In this document: one piece after another, positions 32,423 through 40,124 of the stretch
Numbering within the stretch: position 1 is the first letter of the stretch
Layout of the letters: each line of letters opens with the position of its first letter
Assembly (NCBI GenBank): GCA_024398935.1
Contig: JAKSIH010000027.1
Span: 1 to 40,124 of the forward strand
Direction: 5' to 3'
Length of the DNA: 40,124 nt
Source: Fibrobacter sp.
GTDB lineage: Bacteria > Fibrobacterota > Fibrobacteria > Fibrobacterales > Fibrobacteraceae
Position numbers and translations under genes: made by a program
The notes under the pieces: model-generated
The model's database searches: none
Told to the model about the DNA's origin: nothing
What the model saw: the letters and a program-made list of their open reading frames with translations, nothing else

Positions 32423-33218
32423 GGGACAGGCTCTGGTATAATTTCTGATTAAGGTCGTTGTTCAGGGAGTCTGCATCTCCCGAGTCGGAGAAATCGCAGT
32501 CTTTTGCCCGCTCCCCGCAAATGTCCACTCCAAGAATTTTGTGGTTTTTGAAAAGTGCGAGCAGGGTTTCTTCCAGCTGAGTATAGGTAAGGCTTCCCTG
32601 GTCCCAGTTGGTGGCGGCGTCTGCCGTACAGAGGGCATCCTTGTCGATGCTTATGTAGAGATCGCTTGTTGAAAAACATGCAGTTTTAGCAAGAGCCTTG
32701 GCTGCAACAGGGAATTCGTCTTGTAAAATTTGTGCTTCTGTAATGAAAGATACTCGGTCCTGGTATTTTTCAAATTCTGCGGAGGGGTCCTGCTTCAAAT
32801 CTTCAATCAGCTGGTCTTTTACGCCAATGAGCAATACATTTTGGATAAATTCATTTTGGTCCAGAACCTCCTTCACCCAGCCGCCGCAACTGAGAATCCC
32901 CTGGAAGCGTGGGGGCTGCATGTCGGGATGATGGTCAAAAATAACGAGACAAAATGGCTTTCGGATTCTGTCCGTCCATAACTTGCTCATGTAGTGATAA
33001 TTGCCGTTGTCAAAAAAATGAATTCCAGGAAACTCGCTGGATAATTTATTTAACATTTTGTTGATTTCGGCTTGAGCCTCATCGTCGCAGTAACAATCGG
33101 TTCCGTTAATTTGCGTGCAATCTAACCAAAATACATCACTTTTTTCCTTTAATTTTTGCATAAAGGATTGTTCTTTGTAAACAGATGTAAAATCCTGAAC
33201 CGCAATGTTAAAAAACAT
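32403..33218 (-). CDS. Arginase/ureohydrolase-fold protein
   Basis: A 271-residue protein with the ureohydrolase metal-site pattern: GNYHYMS (residue about 70), FDHHPDM (HxD-type, about 95), SIDKDAL (DxD-type, about 195) and a C-terminal GVDICGE. The arginase family hydrolyses guanidino or ureido compounds, or deacetylates in related branches. Sequence between motifs differs from classical arginases, so the substrate is unknown. The start at 33218 is used; upstream extension of the frame would run across the transporter gene. No ribosome site is obvious. It follows the queuosine transporter by about 95 bases. Confidence 0.7.
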   Translation of the reverse strand: MFFNIAVQDFTSVYKEQSFMQKLKEKSDVFWLDCTQINGTDCYCDDEAQAEINKMLNKLSSEFPGIHFFDNGNYHYMSKLWTDRIRKPFCLVIFDHHPDMQPPRFQGILSCGGWVKEVLDQNEFIQNVLLIGVKDQLIEDLKQDPSAEFEKYQDRVSFITEAQILQDEFPVAAKALAKTACFSTSDLYISIDKDALCTADAATNWDQGSLTYTQLEETLLALFKNHKILGVDICGERAKDCDFSDSGDADSLNNDLNQKLYQSLSHAFQEQ

Positions 33219-33312
33219 ATCCGAAAAATAAAAAAATATTTTTTTTGCGGAGCTCAAGAAGGATCGTATCACAGCATTTCTTGCGGCAATAACAGTTCTA
33301 ACGGTATCCTTT

Positions 33313-34008
33313 TTAAATCCGAAATTCTTCCAGAACGATTTCTTCTTGCTTAGTATTCTTGGTGAGGAGATAGAAAATGGGAGTGTCGCAGGCGGCAAGC
33401 AACATCTTGAATACATACTGGCCAACCATCATGGAGGCGAGAACCGGGCGCATTTCTGCCTGGAAAAGCCAACCGAATCCGATGCCGAAGGCGATTCCAA
33501 TAAAGACGACGGTGTCAAGGATTTGGCTGGTCATGGTGGAGGCGTTATTCCAGATCCAGCGGTGTTTGGTGTCGCCATGCTTTGCGATATAGCGACTGCG
33601 AATTTTGTGGAATACCCAGATGTCCCATTTTTGGGCGATGAGGTAGCCTGCGAGACTTGCTACAACAAAAACCCAATTTTGTCCTAGGAGTTTTTCGTAG
33701 GTTTGCTGCATGCTGGCATCTGCTGCGGGCAGGTGCTGGGTAAGCAAAATCAGGAGTGTTGCAAAAACCTGACCGATGAGTCCAAAAATCACGGCTCTGT
33801 TGGCTTCCTTCTTGCCCCAGATTTCTCCGATGACATCGGTGGCGAGGAAGGTGAATGCGTAGCAAACTCCCGCTCCGGGCAATGTGATGGGATTGTCAAA
33901 AAGGCTGAAGCCTGTGTACATCAGTTTTGCTGTGACAACATTGGAAATCACAAGCCCCACGGTAAAGATGATGTTCAGAAAAATCAGATTGTCTGTGGTC
34001 TTTTTCAT
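33313..34008 (-). CDS. YhhQ-family queuosine precursor transporter
   Basis: A 231-residue integral membrane protein of the VUT/YhhQ family that imports queuosine precursors such as preQ0/preQ1. Hallmarks are SNVVTAKLM near the N-terminus, AFTFLATDVIGEIWGKKEANRAV, and the later AGYLIAQKWDIWVFHKIR and NNASTMTSQILDTVVFI. The ATG overlaps the queC stop by four bases (ATGA), so it is translated with queC. Together they suggest the cell both makes and salvages the precursor. Confidence 0.92.
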   Translation of the reverse strand: MKKTTDNLIFLNIIFTVGLVISNVVTAKLMYTGFSLFDNPITLPGAGVCYAFTFLATDVIGEIWGKKEANRAVIFGLIGQVFATLLILLTQHLPAADASMQQTYEKLLGQNWVFVVASLAGYLIAQKWDIWVFHKIRSRYIAKHGDTKHRWIWNNASTMTSQILDTVVFIGIAFGIGFGWLFQAEMRPVLASMMVGQYVFKMLLAACDTPIFYLLTKNTKQEEIVLEEFRI

Positions 34009-34751
34009 AGGGCCGGGTCCTCCGCGTTGTTTGCGGCGAAAGCGCGGGCGCGGTCAATGCAGGTGCCGCAAGTGCCGCAGGGCTTTTCGCCACCTTCGTA
34101 ACAACTCCAAGTCAGTTCGAAGGGGACCTTCAGTTCTAGACCTTTCTTGACGACTTCTGCTTTTGAAAGTCCTGCGAAGGGCGCCGTTACGCGGACTTGC
34201 TCGTAGGTGCCGATGGAGATTGCCTTGCTGATGGTGCTTACGAAGGCTTCGCTGCAGTCTGCGTAAGCGTTGCCGGCTGCGTCATCCCCGTGGGCGCCCA
34301 GATAAATTTCTACATCGTCGTTTTCAAAAATGCTTTGGGCGAGGCTTGCGCAGACACTGAGCATGAGACCATTGCGGAAGGGAACGTAGGTGGAAACTTT
34401 ACCCTTGGCGGCGGCAGTTTGTGCGGCTTCGGGATTGGCTTGTGCTATGTTTTCTGCTGCGGCCTTGTTGTCTGCGATTTGCTGCTCGTAGCTCTTGTGT
34501 TCGATTGCTTGCGAGGATTGAGAAAGCAGGGAACAGTTGGAAAACTGCAGCACGCTGGACAAGTCGAATTCGTAATGTTTTAGGTTGTAGAAGTCGGCCA
34601 CCTTGCGGGCGCATTCCAGTTCCTTGTTGTGCTTCTGACCGTAAAAGATGGAGGTGGTGGCTACGTTTTCTGCACCGAACTTAGCCACAGCCATGGCGAC
34701 GCAGACAGTGGAATCCACACCGCCCGAAGAAAGGACGATTGCTTTTTTCAT
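34005..34751 (-). CDS. queC: 7-cyano-7-deazaguanine synthase
   Basis: A 248-residue QueC that converts 7-carboxy-7-deazaguanine to preQ0 using ATP and ammonia. It has the PP-loop (VLSSGGVDSTVC, near the N-terminus) and the C-terminal zinc cysteines CYEGGEKPCGTCGTCIDRA. Length is normal. A run of Ala/Gln codons around residues 85-115 is an insertion-like low-complexity stretch. Neighbours queF upstream and the transporter downstream place it in a queuosine operon; queD and queE are not in the window. Confidence 0.95.
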   Translation of the reverse strand: MKKAIVLSSGGVDSTVCVAMAVAKFGAENVATTSIFYGQKHNKELECARKVADFYNLKHYEFDLSSVLQFSNCSLLSQSSQAIEHKSYEQQIADNKAAAENIAQANPEAAQTAAAKGKVSTYVPFRNGLMLSVCASLAQSIFENDDVEIYLGAHGDDAAGNAYADCSEAFVSTISKAISIGTYEQVRVTAPFAGLSKAEVVKKGLELKVPFELTWSCYEGGEKPCGTCGTCIDRARAFAANNAEDPAL

Positions 34752-34755
34752 AGAA

Positions 34756-34830
34756 TAGTGGTTAGTGGTTGGTGATTAGTGGTTAGAATTACAGAAAATG
34801 GACTTCTCCTGCCACTTCTGCTTACTAATC
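34756..34830. repeat. Low-complexity GTGGTTAGT/ACTAATCAC inverted repeat
   Basis: Between queF and queC, a run of variants of GTGGTTAGTGGTTGGTGATT at 34756-34786 is followed by a partial inverted copy (TTACTAATCACTAAGCAC) at about 34812-34830. It may fold into a hairpin in the que mRNA. Confidence 0.5.
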
Positions 34831-34846
34831 ACTAAGCACTGCTTAC

Positions 34847-35350
34847 TTATTTCCAGGAGTTTCTGCGGTCGATGCTTGCGAACAAGCGGTCGGTGGCCTT
34901 CTGTTCGTACACGGTACCCGGCTTGCCGTAGTTGGCGAAGGGGTAGATGGAAATGCCACCGCGGGGGGTGAAGATGCCTTCCACTTCGATGTACTTGGGA
35001 TCCAGAAGCTTTACCAAATCCTTCATGATGATGTTGGCGCAGTCTTCGTGGAAGTCGCCGTGATTGCGGAAGCTGAACAGGTAAAGCTTCAGGGACTTGG
35101 ATTCCACAATGTACAGGTCCGGTACATAGTTGATGCGGATTTCTGCAAAGTCCGGCTGACCGGTCTTGGGGCAGAGAGATGTAAATTCCGGGCAGTTCAG
35201 CATGACCATGTAGTCATTGTCTGGGTGCTTGTTGGGGAATCGTTCTAGAATGTCGGGATCGTAATCGTACTTGTACTTGGTATTCTGATTGCCAAGCAGG
35301 GTGACGCCTTCAAGTTCTGCGTCGGTGCGGCCGGAATTATTTTCGGTCAT
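34847..35350 (-). CDS. queF: NADPH-dependent preQ0 reductase
   Basis: A 167-residue QueF of the short YkvM type that reduces the nitrile preQ0 to preQ1. The catalytic cysteine lies in [14 protein letters not shown] (Cys about 59) and the family block [21 protein letters not shown] is complete; the C-terminal [13 protein letters not shown] is also present. Its leader carries a candidate preQ1-I riboswitch whose 3' strand covers the ribosome site, consistent with feedback by the product. It is the first gene of the queF-queC-transporter set. Confidence 0.96.
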   Translation of the reverse strand: MTENNSGRTDAELEGVTLLGNQNTKYKYDYDPDILERFPNKHPDNDYMVMLNCPEFTSLCPKTGQPDFAEIRINYVPDLYIVESKSLKLYLFSFRNHGDFHEDCANIIMKDLVKLLDPKYIEVEGIFTPRGGISIYPFANYGKPGTVYEQKATDRLFASIDRRNSWK

Positions 35351-35353
35351 TTT

Positions 35354-35398
35354 TGCTCCTAGTTTTGTTTTGAGACAGGCGGAATTTCGAACTGTCTA
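35354..35398 (-). promoter_or_regulatory. Candidate preQ1-I riboswitch upstream of queF
   Basis: Read on the minus strand: P1 is AGACAG (35397-35392) with CTGTCT (35378-35373), enclosing a loop TTCGAAATTCCGC. P1 is followed by an A-rich linker (CAAAACAAAACTA) and then GGAGC. TCC in the loop can pair with GGA to form P2, giving the H-type pseudoknot of class I preQ1 aptamers. GGAG is also the ribosome site, four to five bases before the ATG. This mirrors the known translational preQ1-I switches; it is a structural reading and not a model search. Confidence 0.72.
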
Positions 35399-35438
35399 AA
35401 TTCTTGCGTGACTGTAATTTAGAAAAAAGGGACTGTTA

Positions 35439-35468
35439 TGTCATTCCCGCGAAAGCGGGAATCTAGCA
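35439..35468. repeat. Dispersed palindromic repeat (CATTCCCGCGAAAGCGGG)
   Basis: A TCATTCCCGC/GCGGGAAT inverted repeat with a GAAA loop, then CTAGCA. A sister copy lies at 36587-36616, so the two flank the radical SAM/SPASM gene. Confidence 0.7.
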
Positions 35469-35502
35469 TTTTAAAGGGATTTTACGAAACTCTTAACTCT
35501 AG

Positions 35503-36543
35503 TTACTTAAATCGTTTGCAAAAACTGCAGCTTTGGCAGAAGGGGTGGCGCAGTTCGTGATTGGCGAAGCCTTCGCGAATCTCGGTGGCCATGGGGGAGG
35601 AAAGAATTTCTGCCAGGGAATTTTCTTGAATATGTCCCAAGGTAATCTGCCCGCTATGATCCAGGCAGCAGGCAACTACGCGACCGTCGTGAAGAATGGC
35701 GCAGTGGGTGTCTAAGGCGCGGCAAGTCCCCTTGGGGTAAGTTGGCCGAGCGGAACCGAGGTTATTTAAGGACGGTGAGTCCGTTGAGGTTGCATCGCTT
35801 GTTGAACCATCCGGCCACTCAAAGCGGGAATCCTGATGGATGTAGATGCGGCCTTCCACTAAGAAGCTTTTGTGTCGGCTACAGAAATGCTCCAAGGTGA
35901 TGGGGACGCGGTTCTCGCCAACAACATGGTTCTGATTCGCGACGCTGTTCTCGCCTGAGGCGTTAATACGGCCGAAGACCTTGTTCACCTGCTCCAGCAT
36001 GTAGTTGTTCCATGCATCGGAACTTTCATCCCCAACATTCCACAAACGCAAATTGATGTACAAGTCGGGGCGCGACCCTGCAGCCATGCGGCAAAAATCC
36101 AGAACGTTCTGCAGGTTTTCTGCGGCTTCGTCAAAGGGCAATTCCGCATAGGCGTGGGTGGAAAAATTCACCTGGCGAACAGCGGGGGAGGCAAGAATTG
36201 CCTTACCGCTGCGGGCGATGGTGGTGCCGTTGGTGGTCAAGTTCAACTGAAGCAATTTTCCGTCGGATCGTGCTGCGGAAACTTGCTCCAGCTTTTTGAG
36301 AAACAGCCCGAATCCGGGATGAAGCGTGGGTTCACCTAGAACATGAAAATACACTTGGTCTGCGACAGCGGCTGCTTCCTTGAGACACCGCTCGAAAATA
36401 TCTGACGGCAAAAAGATGCGTTGTGCAGAACTTGCCGAATGGTCCGGACCCTTTTCTTGCGATTCTGCCCAGCGCTTTCCACTAGGGCAGAAACTGCAAT
36501 GCAAATTGCACACATCCGTGATTTCAATGTAAACGCCGTTCAT
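35503..36543 (-). CDS. Radical SAM/SPASM-domain protein
   Basis: A 346-residue radical SAM enzyme. The N-terminal cluster motif CNLHCSFC (about residue 12) is followed by family blocks HVLGEPTLHP and LTTNGT. The C-terminal Cys-rich part is SPASM-like and should bind auxiliary clusters: CRALDTHCAILHDGRVVACC, then GHIQENSL, and a terminal CQSCSFCKRF. SPASM enzymes often modify peptides or act as anaerobic sulfatase-activating or dehydrogenase enzymes. It is not QueE (different length and motifs). It precedes queF, but a 150-base gap with a repeat and riboswitch separates them, so it is probably not in the same pathway. Confidence 0.82.
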   Translation of the reverse strand: MNGVYIEITDVCNLHCSFCPSGKRWAESQEKGPDHSASSAQRIFLPSDIFERCLKEAAAVADQVYFHVLGEPTLHPGFGLFLKKLEQVSAARSDGKLLQLNLTTNGTTIARSGKAILASPAVRQVNFSTHAYAELPFDEAAENLQNVLDFCRMAAGSRPDLYINLRLWNVGDESSDAWNNYMLEQVNKVFGRINASGENSVANQNHVVGENRVPITLEHFCSRHKSFLVEGRIYIHQDSRFEWPDGSTSDATSTDSPSLNNLGSARPTYPKGTCRALDTHCAILHDGRVVACCLDHSGQITLGHIQENSLAEILSSPMATEIREGFANHELRHPFCQSCSFCKRFK

Positions 36544-36586
36544 TTCGTGCAGTCTTTTTTGCTGTCTTATGCCAGTCTTTTTCCCT

Positions 36587-36616
36587 TGTCATTCTCGCGA
36601 AAGCGAGAATCTAGCA
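36587..36616. repeat. Dispersed palindromic repeat (CATTCTCGCGAAAGCGAG)
   Basis: Same pattern as 35439-35468 with a compensating change in both arms (C to T, G to A), so the hairpin is conserved. The second of two copies flanking the SPASM gene. Confidence 0.7.
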
Positions 36617-36636
36617 GACTTTTGTAAGGACATTCA

Positions 36637-38022
36637 CTAGAACTTCAGTTTCAATTTTTTCTGGTTGTAAATGGACTGATTGCCGTTGCAGACATAAGCT
36701 GCGACGCACACGATAAAGAATGCGGGAAGGCTTCCAAAACCGAATACTTCGCAGCCAATCAAGATCGGTGCCCACAAGGTGTTGGTAGCGCTTCCGAATA
36801 CAGCTGCATAACCCAATGCTGCAGCCAGCGGGAAGGGGAGACCGAAACTTGCTGCGGTAACGGCGCCCAAGGTGGCGCCAATGCTAAACAGCGGGGTCAC
36901 CTCTCCACCCTGGAATCCAGCTGCCAGAGTGAGTATGGTGAGTACTACTTTTAAAATCCAGTCGTAGTTATGAATGTCTGCAGCAACTCCATCTGCACCG
37001 ACAAAACTCAGGTCAATGAGATTGGTTCCCAGACCGGAATAGCGGCCCTGCCAAAGCAATAAGAACAGTGCGGAAAGCACGACTCCCATAATAACAATGC
37101 GTTTCAGTCCGTTGGGGAATTTCTTTGCCATCAGGTTTTTAGCAAGGCTCAAAAGCTTAGCGAAACCGCCACCTACAACACCGAATAGAACGCCAATCAA
37201 GGCAAGCTTAATAATGAAATTTACGTCCAGAGCGCCGTTGTTCATAAAGAGTCCTGCAACATCTGCGCCACCGTTAGCTCCCAGCAGGCCGTTTAAGTCA
37301 ACGCTAAATTTTTCAAGACCCAGCATGCTCGAAACCTTGCTGGCGGTAAAGGCCGCCACAATGGCCGGAAGAAGGGCCATCAAGTCCATGTGCCCCACAA
37401 TTAGAACCTCCAAGGCGAAGGCGGTTGCTGCCATGGGTACCTGGAAAAGTCCGCCAAAGCCTGCCGCCATACCTGCCACCAGCATAATATGACCTGCATT
37501 TTCAAAAGGAAATTTCTTGCTGATGTTATGACCGAGGGTGGCTCCAATCTGTACGGCCACGCCTTCACGACCGGCACTCCCGCCAAACAGGTGGGTGAGC
37601 CAGGTGCCAACAGCCACCATGGGGATCAAGCGTAGAGAAATGTTATTTTCCTTGCCTTGTCCTACCGCGAATACAACGCCCATGCCGCGTTCTGCACCCT
37701 TGCCCCATTTCTTATAACCCAGGAAAATGGCTGCACCTGCAATGGCCAGCGCTGGAATGAAGTAAAGAGGGTGAGTGTCACGCAGACCGCCAACTGTTAG
37801 CAGAACCTGTCCAAAGAATGCCATCAGGGCTCCCACTGCCGCACCTAGGAAAAGCGCTGCAATCGTGAGGACTGGAATAGCGAACCATTTCTTGCAAAAA
37901 CAGGTCACTCGGGCTTTCACCTGTTCCTTTGCCATCTTCATCATCTGCTCCTTCATTTCGGGAGCCATGTTGGCGAATTGTTCCTTGAACTGATTATATT
38001 TTCCGAAGTCGTTGAAATTCAT
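36637..38022 (-). CDS. ClC-family chloride channel/transporter
   Basis: A 461-residue multi-helix membrane protein of the ClC family, carrying chloride or another anion. The selectivity-filter segments are present: GGSAGREGVAVQIGA (the usual GREGP here reads GREGV), GLFQVPMAATAFALEV and GFQGGEVTPLFSIGAT. The Glu in GREG is the gating glutamate, and it is conserved. The N-terminal 40 residues are unusually long and Met/Lys-rich. No CBS domains are present, so it is the short bacterial type. It is divergent from the gene at 38080. Whether it is a channel or an H+/anion antiporter, and the exact ion, are open. Confidence 0.9.
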   Translation of the reverse strand: MNFNDFGKYNQFKEQFANMAPEMKEQMMKMAKEQVKARVTCFCKKWFAIPVLTIAALFLGAAVGALMAFFGQVLLTVGGLRDTHPLYFIPALAIAGAAIFLGYKKWGKGAERGMGVVFAVGQGKENNISLRLIPMVAVGTWLTHLFGGSAGREGVAVQIGATLGHNISKKFPFENAGHIMLVAGMAAGFGGLFQVPMAATAFALEVLIVGHMDLMALLPAIVAAFTASKVSSMLGLEKFSVDLNGLLGANGGADVAGLFMNNGALDVNFIIKLALIGVLFGVVGGGFAKLLSLAKNLMAKKFPNGLKRIVIMGVVLSALFLLLWQGRYSGLGTNLIDLSFVGADGVAADIHNYDWILKVVLTILTLAAGFQGGEVTPLFSIGATLGAVTAASFGLPFPLAAALGYAAVFGSATNTLWAPILIGCEVFGFGSLPAFFIVCVAAYVCNGNQSIYNQKKLKLKF

Positions 38023-38079
38023 TGGATTACTCGTTTTTATTTTTCAGTCGTAAATTTAGAAATTTATCTTTAGCTACAA

Positions 38080-39096
38080 ATGTACCAGAGCTTAAATAAA
38101 CAGACCGTCGAAAAATTTGTCAATAGCCACGCCGAGTCATTGCACGATGCCGTGGTTTCCGCTGTAGCGAACTTTCTTCCGCAGATTTCCAATTATCGCG
38201 AAGAAGAGAAAACCTTCAGTTTCCGGATTATCCTGGGAGCAGGTGAACTGCCTTCGATTAAGGGCCGTCCTCATTTTTTGAAAACACTGCCTTTAGAAAA
38301 CTTGGCCGCCTCCGCTGTAACAAAGGCAATTAAAAGCCTTACGGTTTTCTGCTGCAATGGTGCTGACATTTTGATCAACCAGACCGAAGATTCCGTTACT
38401 TTTGGCGTGGTCTATTTGCGAAAAATGAAAAATTTGATATTCAGATTGCATAGACTTTTGGGTTCCATGGTATTTCTGTGCGCAACGTTTGCTTTTGCGG
38501 ATGCTCCTAAAGAAAGCTTTATGGGGGATAAGGAAAATCTTCCGGCAATAATTCTTGTTGGCGGTGGCTATTCCACAAGCGGACGAAGTGAAATCAATGG
38601 CTTGACGATCTCTGGATTCTCTCCGTTTGAAACGAATCGCATTTCCTTTGAATATGCACCCCAACTTGATTTTAAATCTGATTCTCGCGTGTCTTTTGGG
38701 AGCTTATCAGCACTAGTTATTTTTGGCTTGGGTTTGAATGCGGTGAATGTTAGTGATTCAAATTCCGTGTTTGGAAAAATTTGTGTAGGTGGATTGTGGC
38801 TTTCTTCCGGTTCTACACTTTTCAATCTGTTCGGAAATAATGTCCTAGGTTTGTCTATTATGGAATCCCATGCTTTTGAATGGTGGTTTTATAAAGATAA
38901 CGATAAGAATGTCCATTTTGGAGAAGTTGGCTATACCGAGGAACTTGGGATAAGGGCGAATTTGGGGCTTGTCTATATTGGCGGGGGAGCGCAATTCGAA
39001 GTGACAAATCGGGCTGCTAAACAGGGCTTTTTTATAAAGGTAAATCTGCTTACGATTTTCTTTGAACGTGCTCCGCAGAATGTTGAAGGAGACTGA
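38080..39096 (+). CDS. Unusual ORF: soluble N-terminal domain joined in frame to a signal-peptide barrel-like protein
   Basis: A 338-residue open frame with two parts. Residues 1-114 form a soluble alpha/beta domain of unknown family (LHDAVVSAVANFLPQIS, SFRIILGAGELPS). At residue 116 a second Met begins MKNLIFRLHRLLGSMVFLCATFAFA, a clean signal peptide. The rest (about 145-338) is Gly/Ser/aromatic-rich and looks like a small beta-barrel or exported domain. A signal peptide at residue 116 cannot work as usual in one chain. Either translation starts again at the ATG 38425 (no ribosome site seen), or a stop was lost and the genes have fused. A coding fusion, a sequencing error or a membrane-anchored chimera remain possible. 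Confidence 0.55.
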   Translation: MYQSLNKQTVEKFVNSHAESLHDAVVSAVANFLPQISNYREEEKTFSFRIILGAGELPSIKGRPHFLKTLPLENLAASAVTKAIKSLTVFCCNGADILINQTEDSVTFGVVYLRKMKNLIFRLHRLLGSMVFLCATFAFADAPKESFMGDKENLPAIILVGGGYSTSGRSEINGLTISGFSPFETNRISFEYAPQLDFKSDSRVSFGSLSALVIFGLGLNAVNVSDSNSVFGKICVGGLWLSSGSTLFNLFGNNVLGLSIMESHAFEWWFYKDNDKNVHFGEVGYTEELGIRANLGLVYIGGGAQFEVTNRAAKQGFFIKVNLLTIFFERAPQNVEGD

Positions 39097-39204
39097 TTCT
39101 AGGAATCAGTCTCGTTAGAGTCAAATTCAGCCGGCTCAAACAAATGGTAAGATGAAGAAAACTCCCCTTCTTACTCCCTGATAACGGACATTACGATTTT
39201 TTTA

Positions 39205-39567
39205 ATGTGTATATCCAATTATCGAATATACGCATTTTTGGCTATGTTCCTAATCGATACCTTGATGATTTGCTATGTGGGAAACTCCTATGGTTATTCA
39301 AAGGAAGCGGTGACTGGCATCAAGAAAATCTTCAAGAAGTTAAGTCTGGAAATTTGGACAACATTCTTCTCTCGTGAAAACTTCTTAGAAGAAAAGGTGG
39401 TGGAGTCCTTGTCTAATGCGGAGTCCTGGCAGCGTTGGGATGCTTTCAAGCTAGACCTGGAAAAGGCGCATCCTGAATTGAAAAGATTTGAATCTTTGCA
39501 GAACATCAATGCAAAGGATTTCTATTACATGAACAAGGCCTTCCGCCTGTTAAAAGACGAGGGTTAG
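39205..39567 (+). CDS. Small protein with N-terminal membrane helix, unknown
   Basis: A 120-residue protein. Residues about 8-25 (IYAFLAMFLIDTLMICYV) form one membrane helix; the rest is a helical soluble tail rich in Lys and Glu (NFLEEKVVESLSNAESWQRWDAFK). No ribosome site is clear at the ATG 39205, so the start is uncertain, and a later ATG is possible. No family is recognised. It is convergent with trpA. Confidence 0.5.
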   Translation: MCISNYRIYAFLAMFLIDTLMICYVGNSYGYSKEAVTGIKKIFKKLSLEIWTTFFSRENFLEEKVVESLSNAESWQRWDAFKLDLEKAHPELKRFESLQNINAKDFYYMNKAFRLLKDEG

Positions 39568-39581
39568 GGAAAGTTCAACGC

Positions 39582-39619
39582 AAAGAAAAAGTCCAAGGTG
39601 ATGTCCTTGGGCTTCTTTG
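39582..39619 (-). terminator. Terminator between trpA and the small membrane protein gene
   Basis: GTCCAAGG and CCTTGGGC around a 6-base loop, extended by A/T pairs; on the minus strand it is followed by TTTTTC. It would terminate the leftward trpA transcript, and possibly the rightward one as well. Confidence 0.6.
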
Positions 39620-39687
39620 ATTCTATCGGTCGTTTCACTCCCTCCAGAATGACGTCTTCCTGGAACCCCAAAGGGGTGATAGGATCC
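39619..39687. repeat. Dispersed repeat downstream of trpA
   Basis: Holds GTCATTCTGGAGGGAG read on the minus strand and an ACCCC/GGGGT hairpin, ending in GGATCC. It belongs in style with the other dispersed REP-like elements in this window. Confidence 0.5.
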
Positions 39688-39718
39688 TTTGTTGAAATTT
39701 GAATTATTGGCCGCTCAA

Positions 39719-40124
39719 TTACAGACCAGAAAGTTCGCGGGCCTTGGCTTCCACGCCTGCGGTGTCCTTCGGGTCCTTCAGCATGATGTTCACGAATACG
39801 GAACCTGCCACCACTGCATGCACGTGCTTGCAGAGAACCTTGGACTGTTCGCCGGTACGAATACCGAAACCGCCAAGAACCTTGGCGCCGCCCTTGCCCA
39901 CGGTGTCCAGGAAGTCGAGAGTTGCCTGGTCGATGACCGTCTGGGAACCGGTAGTACCTGCGCGCAGTGCTGCGTAGATGTACTTGAATCCCTTGGAGGC
40001 CATTTCTTCGAGACGCTTCTGGGTCATGCTGGGAGCTGCCACCGGAATGTTTTCGAGACCGTACTTTGCGCAAGCGGCGGTAAGGCCTTCGTCGTTATCG
40101 AAGGGAAGGTCCGGAATGATGCAA
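39719..40124 (-). CDS. trpA: Tryptophan synthase alpha chain (3' part, runs off the window)
   Basis: The C-terminal half of TrpA, about 135 codons, whose 5' end lies beyond 40124. TrpA cleaves indole-3-glycerol phosphate and channels indole to TrpB. Diagnostic blocks are IIPDLPFDN, ENIPVAAPSM, GFKYIYAALRAGTTGS and the phosphate-binding KVLGGFGIRTGEQ with HAVVAGSVFVN. The frame continues upstream of the GTG at 40042 to the window edge without a stop, so the gene is intact as far as visible. trpB and other trp genes would be expected further right. Confidence 0.9.
   Translation of the reverse strand, partial: CIIPDLPFDNDEGLTAACAKYGLENIPVAAPSMTQKRLEEMASKGFKYIYAALRAGTTGSQTVIDQATLDFLDTVGKGGAKVLGGFGIRTGEQSKVLCKHVHAVVAGSVFVNIMLKDPKDTAGVEAKARELSGL

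Noticed and set aside
32403..33425. Longer start for the arginase-fold gene at 33425
   Set aside because: The extra residues overlap the transporter gene and have no family resemblance; the conserved part begins after 33218.
35503..36543. QueE assignment for the radical SAM gene next to queF
   Set aside because: Too long, and its C-terminal Cys-rich SPASM-like region is not found in QueE.

Overview
The window reads as chromosome of a Fibrobacter-type bacterium (Fibrobacterota). Four things point there: three proteins with the Fibrobacter succinogenes major paralogous domain (FISUMP, TIGR02145); a regulator-like protein of the TIGR02147 family, also first described in F. succinogenes; lipoproteins with long polyserine linkers; and an M6 protease with a C-terminal tail like those of type IX secretion cargo. 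An LpxL-type acyltransferase and lipoproteins indicate a Gram-negative envelope. No rRNA, CRISPR array, transposase or phage gene was seen.

Layout. 1-7.1 kb is an accessory, surface-oriented block: two Ser-rich lipoproteins around a TIGR02147 gene, a DinJ-like antitoxin/PIN toxin pair with a readable promoter and inverted repeats, a small exported barrel-like protein, and two FISUMP genes joined by an ATGA overlap. 7.1-8.75 kb holds a KamA/EpmB-type radical SAM enzyme divergent from efp. 8.75-9.57 kb has no protein gene: it contains three related tandem units, each ending in a terminator-like hairpin, then a mosaic of short TTC-loop hairpins and a 49-bp direct repeat, then tRNA-Pro(CGG). 9.66-15 kb holds an Smr protein, a polar amino-acid ABC importer whose binding domain is duplicated and permuted ahead of the fused permease, its ATPase, and a PEGA/FISUMP exported protein.

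15-26.2 kb is mostly housekeeping: M6 protease, metH, a 30-residue membrane peptide, an LpxL-like acyltransferase, a UAP/UDPGP-type sugar nucleotidyltransferase, mraY outside a division/cell-wall cluster, a zinc-ribbon protein and a Cof-type HAD phosphatase. 26.3-31.5 kb holds a Cys-repeat exported protein, a GT-C-like membrane protein with a C-terminal NPCBM domain coupled to a GT-B glycosyltransferase, and a DUF4261 protein.

31.6-36.5 kb is a leftward set: radical SAM/SPASM protein, queF preceded by a good candidate preQ1-I riboswitch, queC, a YhhQ-type queuosine precursor transporter, an arginase-fold protein and an RsuA/RluB-type pseudouridine synthase. The middle three belong to one queuosine supply pathway. 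36.6-40.1 kb holds a ClC channel/transporter, an ORF joining a soluble domain to an internal signal peptide, a small membrane protein, and the 3' half of trpA running off the right edge.

All assignments come from reading the sequence and recalling family motifs; no database search was run.
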